NCBI GenBank assembly: GCA_001942185.1
Contig: MKJV01000117.1
Span: forward strand, 1-47,611
DNA length: 47,611 bases
DNA from: Pseudonocardia sp. CNS-004
Lineage (GTDB): Bacteria; Actinomycetota; Actinomycetes; Mycobacteriales; Pseudonocardiaceae
Direction: 5' to 3'
Shown: positions 15,831 to 24,652 of the stretch, piece after piece
How positions within the stretch are numbered: position 1 is the stretch's first letter
Layout: every line of letters begins with the position of its first letter
The notes under the pieces: generated by a model
The model's database searches: none
Told to the model about the DNA's origin: nothing
The model's input: the letters and a program-made list of their open reading frames with translations, nothing else
Program-made: the position numbers and the translations under genes

Positions 15831-16869
15831 ATGAGCACACCAGACCGCGAGAAGGCGCTGCAGCTCGCTCTCGCGCAGATCGAGAAGAACCACGGCAAGG
15901 GCTCGGTGATGCGCCTCGGCGACGACACCCGGCCGCCGATCGGAGTGATCCCCACCGGGTCGATCGCGCTCGACCTCGCACTCGGGGTGGGCGGTCTGCC
16001 CCGCGGCCGCGTCGTGGAGATCTACGGCCCGGAGTCCAGCGGTAAGACCACCGTCGCGCTGCACTCGGTGGCCAGCGCGCAGGCGGCGGGCGGTGTCGCG
16101 GCGTTCATCGACGCCGAGCACGCGCTCGACCCCGAGTACGCCAAGGCGCTCGGCGTCGACACCGACGCCTGCTGGTCTCGCAGCCCGACACCGGTGAGCA
16201 GGCCCTCGAGATCGCCGACATGCTCATCCGCTCGGGCGCGCTCGACATCATCGTCATCGACTCGGTCGCGGCGCTCGTCCCGCGCGCGGAGATCGAGGGC
16301 GAGATGGGCGACAACCACGTGGGCCTGCAGGCCCGGCTGATGAGCCAGGCGCTGCGCAAGATCACCGGTGCGCTCAGCAACTCCGGCACCACGGCGATCT
16401 TCATCAACCAGCTGCGCGAGAAGATCGGCGTGATGTTCGGTTCGCCCGAGACCACCACGGGTGGGAAGGCGCTGAAGTTCTACTCCTCGGTCCGGCTCGA
16501 CGTCCGGCGCATCGAGACGCTCAAGGACGGCTCCGACATGGTCGCAACCGCACACGCGTCAAGGTCGTGAAGAACAAGGTCGCGCCGCCGTTCAAGCAGG
16601 CCGAGTTCGACATCCTCTACGGCGTCGGCATCAGCCGCGAGGGGTCGCTGATCGACGTGGGCGTGGAGCAGGCACTCATCCGCAAGTCCGGTGCCTGGTA
16701 CACCTACGAGGGCGACCAGCTCGGGCAGGGCAAGGAGAACGCCCGCAAGTTCCTGCGCGACAACCCCGACGTCGCCAACGAGATCGAGAAGCGAATCAAG
16801 GAGAAGCTCGGGATCGGTGCCCAGGTCGACGCCGAGGCCGAGCCGCTGCCCGCCCCCGTCGACTTCTGA
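15831..16869 (+). CDS. recA: RecA recombinase (two apparent sequence-error frameshifts)
   Basis: DNA strand-exchange ATPase and LexA co-protease. After repair it has 346 residues, the normal length, with no intein. The Walker A region IYGPESSGKTTVALH and AFIDAEHALDPEYAKALGVD are in the first segment. The frame breaks near 16172, where GACGCC(C)TGCTG gives TDALLVSQPDTGEQALE, and again near 16551, where GTCG(G)CAACCGC gives MVGNRTRVKVVKNKV. The central loop LVPRAEIEGEMGDNHVGLQA and the acidic end are intact. Each break needs one base, and recA loss with such perfect flanking conservation is implausible. GGTGGAG precedes the ATG. A LexA box and a PafBC-type promoter lie upstream; recX follows. 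Confidence 0.97.
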
Positions 16870-16871
16870 GC

Positions 16872-17270
16872 ATGGCCGAAGGGCCCGGCCCGGCGGCCGA
16901 CCGGGTGGCCCGGCTCGACGGGATCGCCGGGGGAGAGGGGAGCGCGAGCGCGCCGGTCGCGCGGTTCGGTGACCTGCTCGCGGCCGAGGCGACCCCGGAG
17001 CGGGTGGACGGCAGCCCGGTCCCGGTCGGGCCCGCCGATCTGTCCGAGCTCGCAGGCGGGGGACGCGCTCCCGCGGCTCCGGTCGCCGACTTCGCCGCCG
17101 GCCCACCCGTCGACGACGAGTCGCCGGCCGGTGGGCCGCACGAGCGGCAGGGTCACGAGCGGCAGAGCGTGGATGCCGGCGCGGACGGCCTGATCGCGCT
17201 GTTCGACAGCCCGGCGCTCGAGGCCGACCGCGACGATGTCGCCGTGGTCGAGCTCGGCCCCGGCGCCTGA
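16872..17270 (+). CDS. Low-complexity ORF between recA and recX
   Basis: ORF of 132 residues starting 2 bases after the recA stop (MAEGPGPAADRVARLDGIAG). It is rich in Ala, Gly, Pro, Asp and Glu, without cysteines or recognisable domains, and looks disordered. It is either a small acidic protein or the N-terminal extension of RecX: the reading frame that leads into recX stays open back to about 17270, and a single base shift near 17265 would fuse the two. The tight coupling to recA argues that translation really starts here. Function unknown. Confidence 0.5.
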   Translation: MAEGPGPAADRVARLDGIAGGEGSASAPVARFGDLLAAEATPERVDGSPVPVGPADLSELAGGGRAPAAPVADFAAGPPVDDESPAGGPHERQGHERQSVDAGADGLIALFDSPALEADRDDVAVVELGPGA

Positions 17271-17509
17271 ACCGGAGCGCCGCACGCCGTGGCAGACGGC
17301 GGACGGGTGGTGGCGCCGAGCGGGGCGGAACCCGCCGGGCGGACGGCGCGCCGGGCCGCGAACCGGAGCGGAACGGCGGTCGCGGGGCCGGGGAGAGCCG
17401 GGGTGCACGCGGCCGGCGCCGCATCTCGCCGGCCGACCCGCCCGGCCGGTCCGACCACGAGCTCGGCCGGGACGCTGCCGCGGATGCCGGCGGGCAGGCA
17501 GACGCCCCG

Positions 17510-18102
17510 GTGGCCGAGGCCGACGAGCCGCGGCGGCGCCCGCGCGGCCGGCGCGGCCGCGGCCCGGCGGAGCTCGACCCCGACGCCGACCCCGTGGCCG
17601 TCGCGCGCGAGGTGTGCCTGCGGCTGCTCACCGACCGCGCCCGCACCCGCCAGGAGCTGGCTCAGGCGTTGCGCCGCAAGGGTGTGCCGGACGAGGCGGC
17701 CCACTCGGTACTGGAGCGGTTCGACGAGGTCGGACTGATCGACGATGCCGCGTTCGCCGGGCAGTGGGTGCGTTCGCGCCACTCCCACCGCGGTCTCGCC
17801 CGCCGGGCGATCGCCATGGAGCTGCGGCGCAAGGGCGTGAGCGACGAGGACGCGGGGGAGGCGCTTGCCGAGGTCGACTCCGAGTCCGAGGAACGCCGGG
17901 CGCGGGAGCTCGTGGACCGCAAGCTGCGCTCGCTCCCCGTGGACACCACGGAGAAGCGGGCCGTCGCGGGCCGCAGGCTGGTCGCATGCTCGCCCGCAAG
18001 GGCTACGGCGCCGGCGTCGCCTACCGCGTGGTGAAGGAGGCCCTCGCCGAGCGTGGCGCCGAGATCGACGAGTTGGGCGACGGCGAGATCCCCGACGACT
18101 GA
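17510..18102 (+). CDS. recX: RecX regulatory protein
   Basis: RecX binds RecA filaments and limits their activity; it is made of helical triplet repeats. About 197 residues from the GTG at 17510. Core features are VCLRLLTDRARTRQELAQAL, then VLERFDEVGLIDDAAFAGQW and RGLARRAIAMELRRKGVSDE. The frame breaks near 17987, and adding one G (GGTCG(G)CATGCTC) gives GRRLVGMLARKGYGAGVAYR through to IPDD. The start is uncertain because the frame is open upstream with Arg/Gly-rich sequence (17271-17509), possibly part of a long N-terminal extension. It is downstream of recA on the same strand, the usual arrangement. Confidence 0.88.
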
Positions 18103-18106
18103 ACAG

Positions 18107-18152
18107 CCGGTGGCGCTATTCGTCGACGGTCCACCGGTTACCTCCCGGGAGG
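18107..18152. terminator. Hairpins between convergent recX and lysR-type genes
   Basis: CCGGTGG (18107-18113) pairs with CCACCGG (18131-18137) across a 17-nt loop, followed by the perfect palindrome CCTCCCGGGAGG (18141-18152). Together they fill the 52-bp convergent gap, so a bidirectional terminator is likely. Confidence 0.5.
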
Positions 18153-18154
18153 CG

Positions 18155-19102
18155 TCACTCGGTGGGCGGTCGCAGCACCTGCACGTCGCCGGTGAACCCG
18201 TCGCCCGCCGACAGCACCGCGAGGAACGACAGCAGGGTGGCGCGGAACGCGCGCATGGCGTGGGTGGGGGTGAGGTCGGCCCTCCGGGCGAGCGCGACGG
18301 TGCGGAAGAGCGGCGGTGTGAGCACGGTGCGCCGCAGCCGGGGTCGGCCGGCGAACACGAGGTCGGGCACCACCGCGACCCCGGTACCGGCCTCGACCAT
18401 CCGCAGCACCGCGTCCATCTCCCCGCCCTCCACCGCGAACCGGGGCTCCACGCCCGCGTCGGTGAACGCCTGGAGGGTGGTCTCGCGGACGTCGTAGCCG
18501 CGGCGCGGCACCACGAGCGACCGTCGGCCGAGCTCGCGCACGCTCATCGAGCCGCGCGTGGCCGGGGACCGCTCCGACGTGGGGGAGGCGACCGAGAGGC
18601 GTTCCCGCAGCACCGGCGTCGTGTGCAGGGCCGGGTCGACACCGGTCGTCGGCACGATCACCAGCGCCACGTCCAGCTCGCCGCGGGCGAGCGAGCGCAC
18701 GAGCGGCTGGGACCCGTCCTCGGCCAGTTCGAGGTGGATGTCGGGGTGCTGCTCGTGGAACACGCGCAGCACGTCGCGAGCACGCCGATGCACAGCGACG
18801 GCGTGGCGCCGACGCGGATGCGGCCGCTGCGCAGCCCGACGAGCTCCGCGACGGCCGTGCGGGCGCTCTCGCGTCGGCGAGCATCCGCCGTGCGAGCGGG
18901 AGCAGCGCCTCGCCCGCCGGGGTGAGCACCGGCCCGTCACGGGCGCCGCGGTCCACCAGTTCGGCACCGAGATCGGCCTCCAGGGCCTTGAGCTGCCGCG
19001 ACAACGTGGCTGCGCCACGCCGACGGATTCCGCCGCTCGCGTGAAGCTGCGCACGTCGGCCACGGCGAGGAAGTACGCGAGCTGCGTGAACGTCACGCTC
19101 AT
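18155..19102 (-). CDS. LysR-family transcriptional regulator
   Basis: LysR-type regulator of about 315 residues. The N-terminal winged helix begins FTQLAYFLAVADVRSFTRAA and, once repaired, continues VAQPTLSRQLKALEADLGAE; the substrate domain includes HPDIHLELAEDG and AGTGVAVVPDLV. Three frame breaks (near 19012, 18872 and 18776) are each fixed by one C (CAGCC(C)ACG, GACGC(C)GAG, CTCGC(C)GAC). TAGGCT lies exactly 6 nt before the GTG at 19096, two codons inside the ATG start, so the GTG may be the true leaderless start. It is divergent from the first succinate dehydrogenase operon and may control it; the ligand is unknown. Confidence 0.88.
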   Translation of the reverse strand: MSVTFTQLAYFLAVADVRSFTRAAESVGVAQPRCRGSSRPWRPISVPNWWTAAPVTGRCSPRRARRCSRSHGGCSPTRERPHGRRGARRAAQRPHPRRRHAVAVHRRARDVLRVFHEQHPDIHLELAEDGSQPLVRSLARGELDVALVIVPTTGVDPALHTTPVLRERLSVASPTSERSPATRGSMSVRELGRRSLVVPRRGYDVRETTLQAFTDAGVEPRFAVEGGEMDAVLRMVEAGTGVAVVPDLVFAGRPRLRRTVLTPPLFRTVALARRADLTPTHAMRAFRATLLSFLAVLSAGDGFTGDVQVLRPPTE

Positions 19103-19173
19103 AGCCTACGGACATCGCGGCAGCGCATTCGATGCATTGGACGGCAGCGCGCTGCGCTAACGACGCTGTGCGC

Positions 19174-19881
19174 ATGGTGACCGTGGAAGGGCGCCCCGCC
19201 ACGGGCGCGGGCCGTGCACCGCGCCGCACGTCGATGCAGCTCAAGTTCGTGATGGCGGCCACGGGCGCGATCATGCTTCTCTACCTGGTGGCCCACATGG
19301 TGGGCAACCTCAAGATCTTCCTCGGGGCGGAGGCGATCGACACCTACGCGGCATGGCTGCGCGAGGTCGGCGAGCCCGCGTTGCCGTACGGGACGGTGCT
19401 CTGGCTCGTGCGGGTGGTGCTCGCGGTGTCGGTGGTCGCCCACATCGTGTCGGCGACGATCCTGGCGCGGCGGGCCCGCCGCGCCGCCCGGTGCGCTACG
19501 CCCACCGCGCGCCCGTGAAGGGCAGCTACGCGGCCCGCACGATGCGCTGGGGTGGCGTGATCATCGCGTTGTTCGTGGTCTACCACCTGCTCGACCTCAC
19601 GACCGGCACCCTCAACCCACACGGCGTGCACGGCGAGGTGCACGCGAACGTCGCGGCCGACTTCGCCCCGGATCGCTGGTACGTCACGCTCGTCTACACC
19701 CTCGCCGTGGTGGCCGTCGGTTTCCACGTCCGGCACGGCGTGTGGAGCGCCTGCAGACGTTCGGCCGGTCCGGGGCACCACCCAGCGGACGCTCCAGGGG
19801 GTCGCGCTCGGGGTGGCGGTGGTGCTGGTGGCCGGTTTCCTCTCCGTCCCGTTCGCCGTGCTGACCGGATTGGTGGCGTGA
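19174..19881 (+). CDS. sdhC: Succinate dehydrogenase cytochrome b subunit (b558 type)
   Basis: Membrane anchor of the first succinate dehydrogenase/fumarate reductase, about 235 residues with five predicted helices. It starts MVTVEGRPATGAGRAPRRTS, then a helix with LLYLVAHMVGNLKIFLG, whose His fits haem ligation. Further helices carry VVYHLLDLTTG and VGFHVRHGVWSA, giving the multiple His residues of the single-polypeptide b558 family. Three frame breaks (near 19491, 19754 and 19781) are each repaired by one base, ending LSVPFAVLTGLVA. It is one base before sdhA and first in a C-A-B operon. The subunit transfers electrons to menaquinone in the family; the direction is not readable here. Confidence 0.88.
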
Positions 19882-19882
19882 C

Positions 19883-21826
19883 ATGGCTTCTTACAGCGAC
19901 TACATCGTCGGAGCTCCGCTCGTCGACACCGCGGCCCCGGACGGCCCCATCGAGACCCGGTGGGAGCGCCGCCGGTTCGGCGTGAAGCTGGTCAACCCGG
20001 CCAACAAGCGCAAGATGAAGGTCATCGTCGTGGGCACCGGCCTGGCGGGCGGTTCGGCCGCGGCCACGCTCGCCGAGCTGGGCTACCAGGTCAGCTCGTT
20101 CTGCTACCAGGACAGCCCGCGCCGGGCGCACTCGATCGCCGCGCAGGGCGGCATCAACGCCGCGAAGAACTACCGCGGCGACGGCGACAGCATCCACCGG
20201 CTGTTCTACGACACGGTCAAGGGTGGCGACTTCCGCTCGCGGGAGTCGAACGTGCACCGCCTCGCCGAGATCAGCGTGCAGATCATCGACCAGTGCGTGG
20301 CGCAGGGCGTGCCGTTCGCCCGCGAGTACGGCGGCCTGCTGGACACCCGCTCGTTCGGCGGCGCGCAGGTCTCCCGCACCTTCTACGCCCGCGGCCAGAC
20401 CGGCCAGCAGCTGCTGCTGGGCGCCTACCAAGCCCTCGAACGCCAGATCGACGCCGGCGGCGTCACGATGTACTCGCGCCACGAGATGCTCGAGCTGATC
20501 GTCGTGGACGGGCGGGCCCGCGGGATCGTCGCCCGCGACCTCGTGACGGGGGAGACGCGCAGCCACCTCGCCGACGCCGTGGTGCTCGCGTCCGGTGGCT
20601 ACGGCAACGTCTTCTACCTGTCCACCAACGCCAAGGGCTGCAACGTCACGGCGAGCTGGCGCGCGCACCGCAAGGGCGCGCTGTTCGCCAACCCCTGCTA
20701 CACGCAGATCCACCCGACGTGCATCCCGGTGAGCGGCGACCACCAGAGCAAGCTCACGCTGATGAGCGAGTCGCTGCGCAACGACGGCCGCGTCTGGGTG
20801 CCGCAGAAGGCCGGGGACTCCCGTGCCCCGCGCGACATCCCGGAGGCCGAGCGCGACTACTTCCTGGAACGCCAGTACCCGGCGTTCGGCAACCTGGTGC
20901 CCCGCGACATCGCCAGCCGCGCCGCCAAGAACGTGTGCGACGCGGGCCGCGGCGTGGGCCCCACCGGCCTGGGCGTCTACCTGGACTTCGCCGACGCGAT
21001 CGGACGGCTGGGCCGGCCGGCCGTCGCGGCGAAGTACGGGAACCTGTTCCAGATGTACCAGCGCATCACCGGCGAGGACCCGTACGAGGTGCCGATGCGC
21101 ATCTTCCCGGCCGTCCACTACACGATGGGCGGGTTGTGGGTCGACTACGACCTGCAGAGCAGCATCCCGGGCCTGTTCGTCGTCGGCGAGGCGAACTTCT
21201 CCGACCACGGCGCCAACCGGCTCGGCGCGTCCGCGCTGATGCAGGGCCTCGCCGACGGCTACTTCGTGCTCCCGAACACGATCGGCGACTACCTCGCCCG
21301 CGGCGTCGAGCCGGTGGCCGCCGACGCGCCCGAGGTGCGCGAGGCCGAGGCCGCCGTCGCCGGCCGGGTCGAGAAGCTGCTCTCGATCGACGGCGACCGC
21401 ACCGTCGACTCCTTCCACCGCGAGCTCGGCCACCTGATGTGGGACCACTGCGGCATGGAGCGCACCGCGGAGGGTCTGCACAAGGCGCTCGAACGCATCC
21501 CCGAGCTGCGGCGCGAGTTCTGGCAGAGCGTCAAGGTGCCCGGTTCGGCTGCCACGCTCAACCAGTCCCTCGAGAAGGCCGGTCGCGTCGCCGACTTCCT
21601 CGAGCTCGGCGAGCTCATGTGCCTCGACGCCCTGCACCGCGAGGAGAGCTGCGGCGGGCACTTCCGCGCCGAGTCCCAGACCGAGGACCACGAGGCCGCC
21701 CGCAAGGACGACGAGTTCTCCTACGTCGCGGCCTGGGAGTTCACCGGTCAGGGCAGCGCCCCGGTCCTGCACAAGGAGGACCTGCACTTCGAGTACGTCA
21801 CCCCGAGCCAGCGGAGCTACAAGTGA
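19883..21826 (+). CDS. sdhA: Succinate dehydrogenase/fumarate reductase flavoprotein subunit
   Basis: Catalytic flavoprotein oxidising succinate to fumarate, 647 residues, intact. The FAD-binding motif VVGTGLAGGSAAATLAELGY is at about 49-68. The covalent FAD histidine is expected at H83 in RAHSIAAQGGINAAKNY. Active-site landmarks include QIHPTCIP, VHYTMGGLWVDY and GANRLGASALMQGLADGYFV. Length and motif wording match the b558-linked class rather than the mitochondrial-type SdhA. The ATG follows the sdhC stop by one base, and the stop overlaps the sdhB GTG. No frameshift occurs in 1.9 kb, in contrast to its neighbours. Confidence 0.96.
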   Translation: MASYSDYIVGAPLVDTAAPDGPIETRWERRRFGVKLVNPANKRKMKVIVVGTGLAGGSAAATLAELGYQVSSFCYQDSPRRAHSIAAQGGINAAKNYRGDGDSIHRLFYDTVKGGDFRSRESNVHRLAEISVQIIDQCVAQGVPFAREYGGLLDTRSFGGAQVSRTFYARGQTGQQLLLGAYQALERQIDAGGVTMYSRHEMLELIVVDGRARGIVARDLVTGETRSHLADAVVLASGGYGNVFYLSTNAKGCNVTASWRAHRKGALFANPCYTQIHPTCIPVSGDHQSKLTLMSESLRNDGRVWVPQKAGDSRAPRDIPEAERDYFLERQYPAFGNLVPRDIASRAAKNVCDAGRGVGPTGLGVYLDFADAIGRLGRPAVAAKYGNLFQMYQRITGEDPYEVPMRIFPAVHYTMGGLWVDYDLQSSIPGLFVVGEANFSDHGANRLGASALMQGLADGYFVLPNTIGDYLARGVEPVAADAPEVREAEAAVAGRVEKLLSIDGDRTVDSFHRELGHLMWDHCGMERTAEGLHKALERIPELRREFWQSVKVPGSAATLNQSLEKAGRVADFLELGELMCLDALHREESCGGHFRAESQTEDHEAARKDDEFSYVAAWEFTGQGSAPVLHKEDLHFEYVTPSQRSYK

Positions 21827-22568
21827 GACTGAACCTCAGGATCTGGCGCCAGGACAGCGCGGAGGACGAGGGGCGCCTCGTCGCCTACCGCGTCGACGAC
21901 GCCGACGAGGACATGTCGTTCCTCGAGCTCATGGACGTCCTCAACGAGAAGCTGATCCTCGACGGCGAGGATCCGGTGGCGTTCGACCACGACTGCGCGA
22001 GGGCATCTGCGGCGCGTGCAGCATGGTGATCAACGGCGAGCCGCACGGCCCGCAGAAGGCCACCACCACCTGCCAGCTGCACCTGCGGCACTTCAGCGAC
22101 GGCGAGACGATCACCGTGGAGCCGTTCCGCGCGGCGGCGTTCGGCGTGGTCAAGGACCTGGTCGTGGACCGGGGAGCGTTCGACCGGATCATCGCCGCAG
22201 GGGGGTACGTCTCCGCGCCCACCGGTGCGGCCCCCGAGGCGCACGCCACGCCCGTGCCGAAGCGCAACGCCGACCGCGCGTTCACCGCGGCAGCCTGCAT
22301 CGGCTGCGGGGCCTGCGTGGCCGCCTGCCCGAACGGGAGCGCGTCGCTGTTCCTCGGTGCGAAGATCACCCACCTCGGCGAGCTGCCGCAGGGCCAGCCC
22401 GAGCGGTCCGACCGGGTGATCCGCATGGTGAAGACCCACGACGCCGAGGGCTTCGGCGGGTGCACCAACACCGGCGAGTGCGCGGTGGCGTGCCCGAAGG
22501 AGATCCCGCTCGACGTGATCTCCCAGCTGAACCGGGACTACCTGGCCGCGGTGACCCACCGCCGCTGA
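21823..22568 (+). CDS. sdhB: Succinate dehydrogenase iron-sulfur subunit (operon 1)
   Basis: Electron-transfer subunit of about 248 residues from a GTG that overlaps the sdhA stop by 4 nt (VRLNLRIWRQDSAEDEGRLV). The plant-type 2Fe-2S ligands are in DCREGICGACSMVI; this needs one C restored near 21992, where the raw sequence reads TGCGCGAGG. The 4Fe-4S and 3Fe-4S ligands follow in CIGCGACVAACPN and CTNTGECAVACPKEI. The end LDVISQLNRDYLAAVTHRR is typical of this class. The third gene of the operon; a wHTH gene converges 93 bp later. Confidence 0.94.
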
Positions 22569-22661
22569 GCGGTGCGGGCAACGCCTCTTGGTGGCGGCCC
22601 GCCTGCGGCTGTCGCCGATCACGGGCAGATGGCGGTTGGTCGATGGGCGGGGAGCGCGCGA

Positions 22662-23030
22662 TCACCGGGTCGTGACCGGGTCGACCTCGTTCTTCACGGC
22701 GGGCGAACCGTGGGCGCGGCTCAGGCCGGTCAGCCAGGCGAGGTGGCCGCCGAGGGCGGCGCGTCCGGGGGCGGTGAGCCGGAACCAGGTGCGCGGACGG
22801 CGCCCGATCGAGCCCTTGCGGACCTCGAGGTAGCCGGCGTCCTCGAGCGTGCGGCTGTGCTTGGAGATCGCCGAGTCGCTCACGGCGAGGGCGTCGCGGG
22901 CGGTGGCGAAGTCGACCCATTCGGCACCCTGCAGGAACGCGCACAACGCCAGCCGCGGGCCGGTCTCCAGCAGCGGGTCCCGGGCCGGGGACGGGGTGTC
23001 CCCTCCGGCTCCGGGACTGTGCCGGCTCAC
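22662..23030 (-). CDS. Winged-helix DNA-binding regulator
   Basis: Small wHTH protein (122 residues from GTG) of the MarR/ArsR-like HTH_34 type. The DNA-binding segment is FATARDALAVSDSAISKHSR, followed by wing residues GYLEVRKGSIGRRPRTWFRL. It is translated from a GTG overlapping the stop of the upstream membrane-protein gene by 4 nt, so the two are co-expressed. Inverted repeats around that operon's promoter are its obvious candidate operator. Ligand and wider regulon are unknown. The frame is intact. Confidence 0.86.
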   Translation of the reverse strand: MSRHSPGAGGDTPSPARDPLLETGPRLALCAFLQGAEWVDFATARDALAVSDSAISKHSRTLEDAGYLEVRKGSIGRRPRTWFRLTAPGRAALGGHLAWLTGLSRAHGSPAVKNEVDPVTTR

Positions 23031-23494
23031 GGCGTGACCCGACCGGCTTCGATGTCGGCGCGCATGGCCGAGCGGGTCGCCACCTGGGAGAGGAACACAG
23101 CGACGGCGACCGGGGCGAGCAGGTAGAGCGCGACGTCGCGGTGGGCGTGCTCGACGAGCTGGTGGATCCCGGCGAACCCGCCGACGGCGACGGCGATCCC
23201 GACGAGCCAGATCCTGCGGGCGGTCGGGTAGGCGCTGATCCGGCGGGGCAGGTACACCCCGGAGGAGCGCCGCCGGACCACCGAGTAGACCGCCGAGCCA
23301 ACGCCCACTGCGGCGATCACCCACGACAGGTACGCCCAGTCGTCGGAGGGCAGGTACGACATCCAGATCGGCATCCCGGCGAAGGCCACGAGGGCGAGCC
23401 CGTAGACCGCCCAGTAGGAGCGGGGGAACAGGGCGTGCGCGGCGAGGCTGCGCCGCGCGTCCGCGACCTGGGCGAGTTCGGGTGTATCGGGCAC
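23027..23494 (-). CDS. Four-helix membrane protein paired with a wHTH regulator
   Basis: Integral membrane protein of 155 residues with four hydrophobic segments, including YWAVYGLALVAFAGMPIWM and VGIAVAVGGFAGIHQLVEHA. It has a strong Shine-Dalgarno, AAGGAGGT, before the GTG (VPDTPELAQVADARRSL). Membrane protein plus overlapping small wHTH regulator is a recurring actinobacterial pair of unknown physiological role. I recognise no named family. Transcription starts from the ACTTTC-containing promoter at 23530-23559. Confidence 0.82.
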   Translation of the reverse strand: MPDTPELAQVADARRSLAAHALFPRSYWAVYGLALVAFAGMPIWMSYLPSDDWAYLSWVIAAVGVGSAVYSVVRRRSSGVYLPRRISAYPTARRIWLVGIAVAVGGFAGIHQLVEHAHRDVALYLLAPVAVAVFLSQVATRSAMRADIEAGRVTP

Positions 23495-23512
23495 GGGACC
23501 TCCTTGCGACGT

Positions 23513-23559
23513 CTACTTTCCAGATAGAAAGCGTAGGTGTGTTGGAAAGTAGATGTCAA
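23513..23559 (-). promoter_or_regulatory. Promoter with CTTTC/GAAAG operators
   Basis: On the minus strand TTGACA (23559-23554), an 18-bp spacer and TACGCT (23535-23530) form a good promoter. The perfect palindrome CTTTC-AGATA-GAAAG (23517-23531) overlaps the -10 and start region. TCTACTTTC (23513-23521) also pairs perfectly with GAAAGTAGA (23545-23553) inside the spacer. Three half-sites over one promoter point to autorepression by the wHTH protein. Confidence 0.7.
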
Positions 23560-23687
23560 TCGCCGCGACAGCGTCGATCCGGATCAGGGTCAGCTGCCCG
23601 CGGCGAGCGGGCCACCCGCCCGTCGGGCGTGCGCGGTGAGCCGGGCCGGCGCGCGTCGAGCACGGCGTGGCCGGCACGGTCGCCGGG

Positions 23688-24484
23688 TCATCCCGCCGGG
23701 TCGGCCCAGTATTCGCGCAGCGCGTCGAGGTCGGCACGGTCGTTGCCGGTGGGCTGGTGAGCGCGATGTCGCCGGCGCAGCCGCACGAATCCTGGTCGAA
23801 GTAGAGCCGGGGCTGCCCCTCGCCGTCGACGAAGCGCACCCGCACCCCCTCACCGCGCGCGTTCTGGCCGGGCGGGATCCCGGCTCGGGTCGCCTCCCCG
23901 CTCGCGCCGTAGCGCCAGCGCACCGACAGTACGGTGCCCGGCTCGGCGTCCCGGCCCGTGACGAGATCGCGGCGCTGGTCGCGCATCACGTCGGGTGAGG
24001 TGAACCGGGAGAACAGGGCGGTGCGGCCGTCGCCGAGGTCGCAGGAGACGGTCTCGGCCGCGCCCGCGGCCGGCGCCCGGGCCGCGCACGAGACGTCGGA
24101 CCCGGCCAGGAACGGCACGGCGAGGCTGCGCAGCTCCTCGTCCTGGAACACGCTGCGCGGGTCGGTGGGCGGCGCGGGCGGTTCCGCCGTGGGCGCAGGC
24201 GTCGGGGCGGCGTCCGTGGCGGCATCCGTGGGATCCGCCGCGGGGCCGGCCGGGGGAGTGGCCAGCTCCGGCGGAGCCGCGACGGAGCCGAGCGGCGGGG
24301 CCGGGCCGGACCCCCGCGCCAGCGCCAGGGTGCCGACGACCGACGCGACGACCGTGCCGGCGACGAGCAGCGCGACGACCAGGACGGCCAGTGCGGGCGG
24401 CCGGGAGCCGATCGAGGTCAGGCCGAGCCGGGTGGCGAGCCTCGCGCCACCGCTCGGGTCGCGCTCGTCCACCCGGCGGTTCAC
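23688..24484 (-). CDS. Membrane-anchored extracellular protein, unknown
   Basis: About 265 residues from GTG (VNRRVDERDPSGGARLATRL). A basic cytoplasmic tail is followed by one transmembrane helix (about 33-58, ALAVLVVALLVAGTVVASVV), a Pro/Ala/Thr-rich linker (about 65-110), and an extracellular domain with cysteines in DVSCAARAPAAGAAETVSC and YFDQDSCGCAGDIALTS. The frame breaks near 23755; adding one C continues as SPTGNDRADLDALREYWADP to the stop at 23688. The architecture resembles anchored sensor or lipoprotein-like domains, but I do not recognise the fold. It is divergent from the second succinate dehydrogenase operon. Confidence 0.75.
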
Positions 24485-24652
24485 GCCGGGCAGCCTAACC
24501 CCTCCCACGTGAGTCGCGTCACGATGAGAACGCACCGTGACAGCCCGCTACGCCGTGCCCGCCGAAGAGCCGTAGGCTCCGCGAGATCCAGACGTCCCGA
24601 CGCCGAGGCCTGGAGCGGACGGCGTCGTACCGCACAGAACAAGGAAACTGAC

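Noticed and set aside
14810..15955. Protein-coding genes in the recA upstream region (frames of 167, 177 and 235 codons)
   Set aside because: They run through the palindromic repeats and control sites, lack domain motifs, and do not show the third-position GC bias of real genes in the window.
15831..16869. Programmed frameshifting or an intein in recA
   Set aside because: Breaks occur at ordinary short runs without slippery heptamers or stem-loops, and the repaired protein has normal length with no insertion.
19694..21787. A 697-codon open frame antisense to sdhA
   Set aside because: It is the mirror of a GC-rich gene with strong codon bias, without motifs. Similar long antisense frames occur opposite most genes here.
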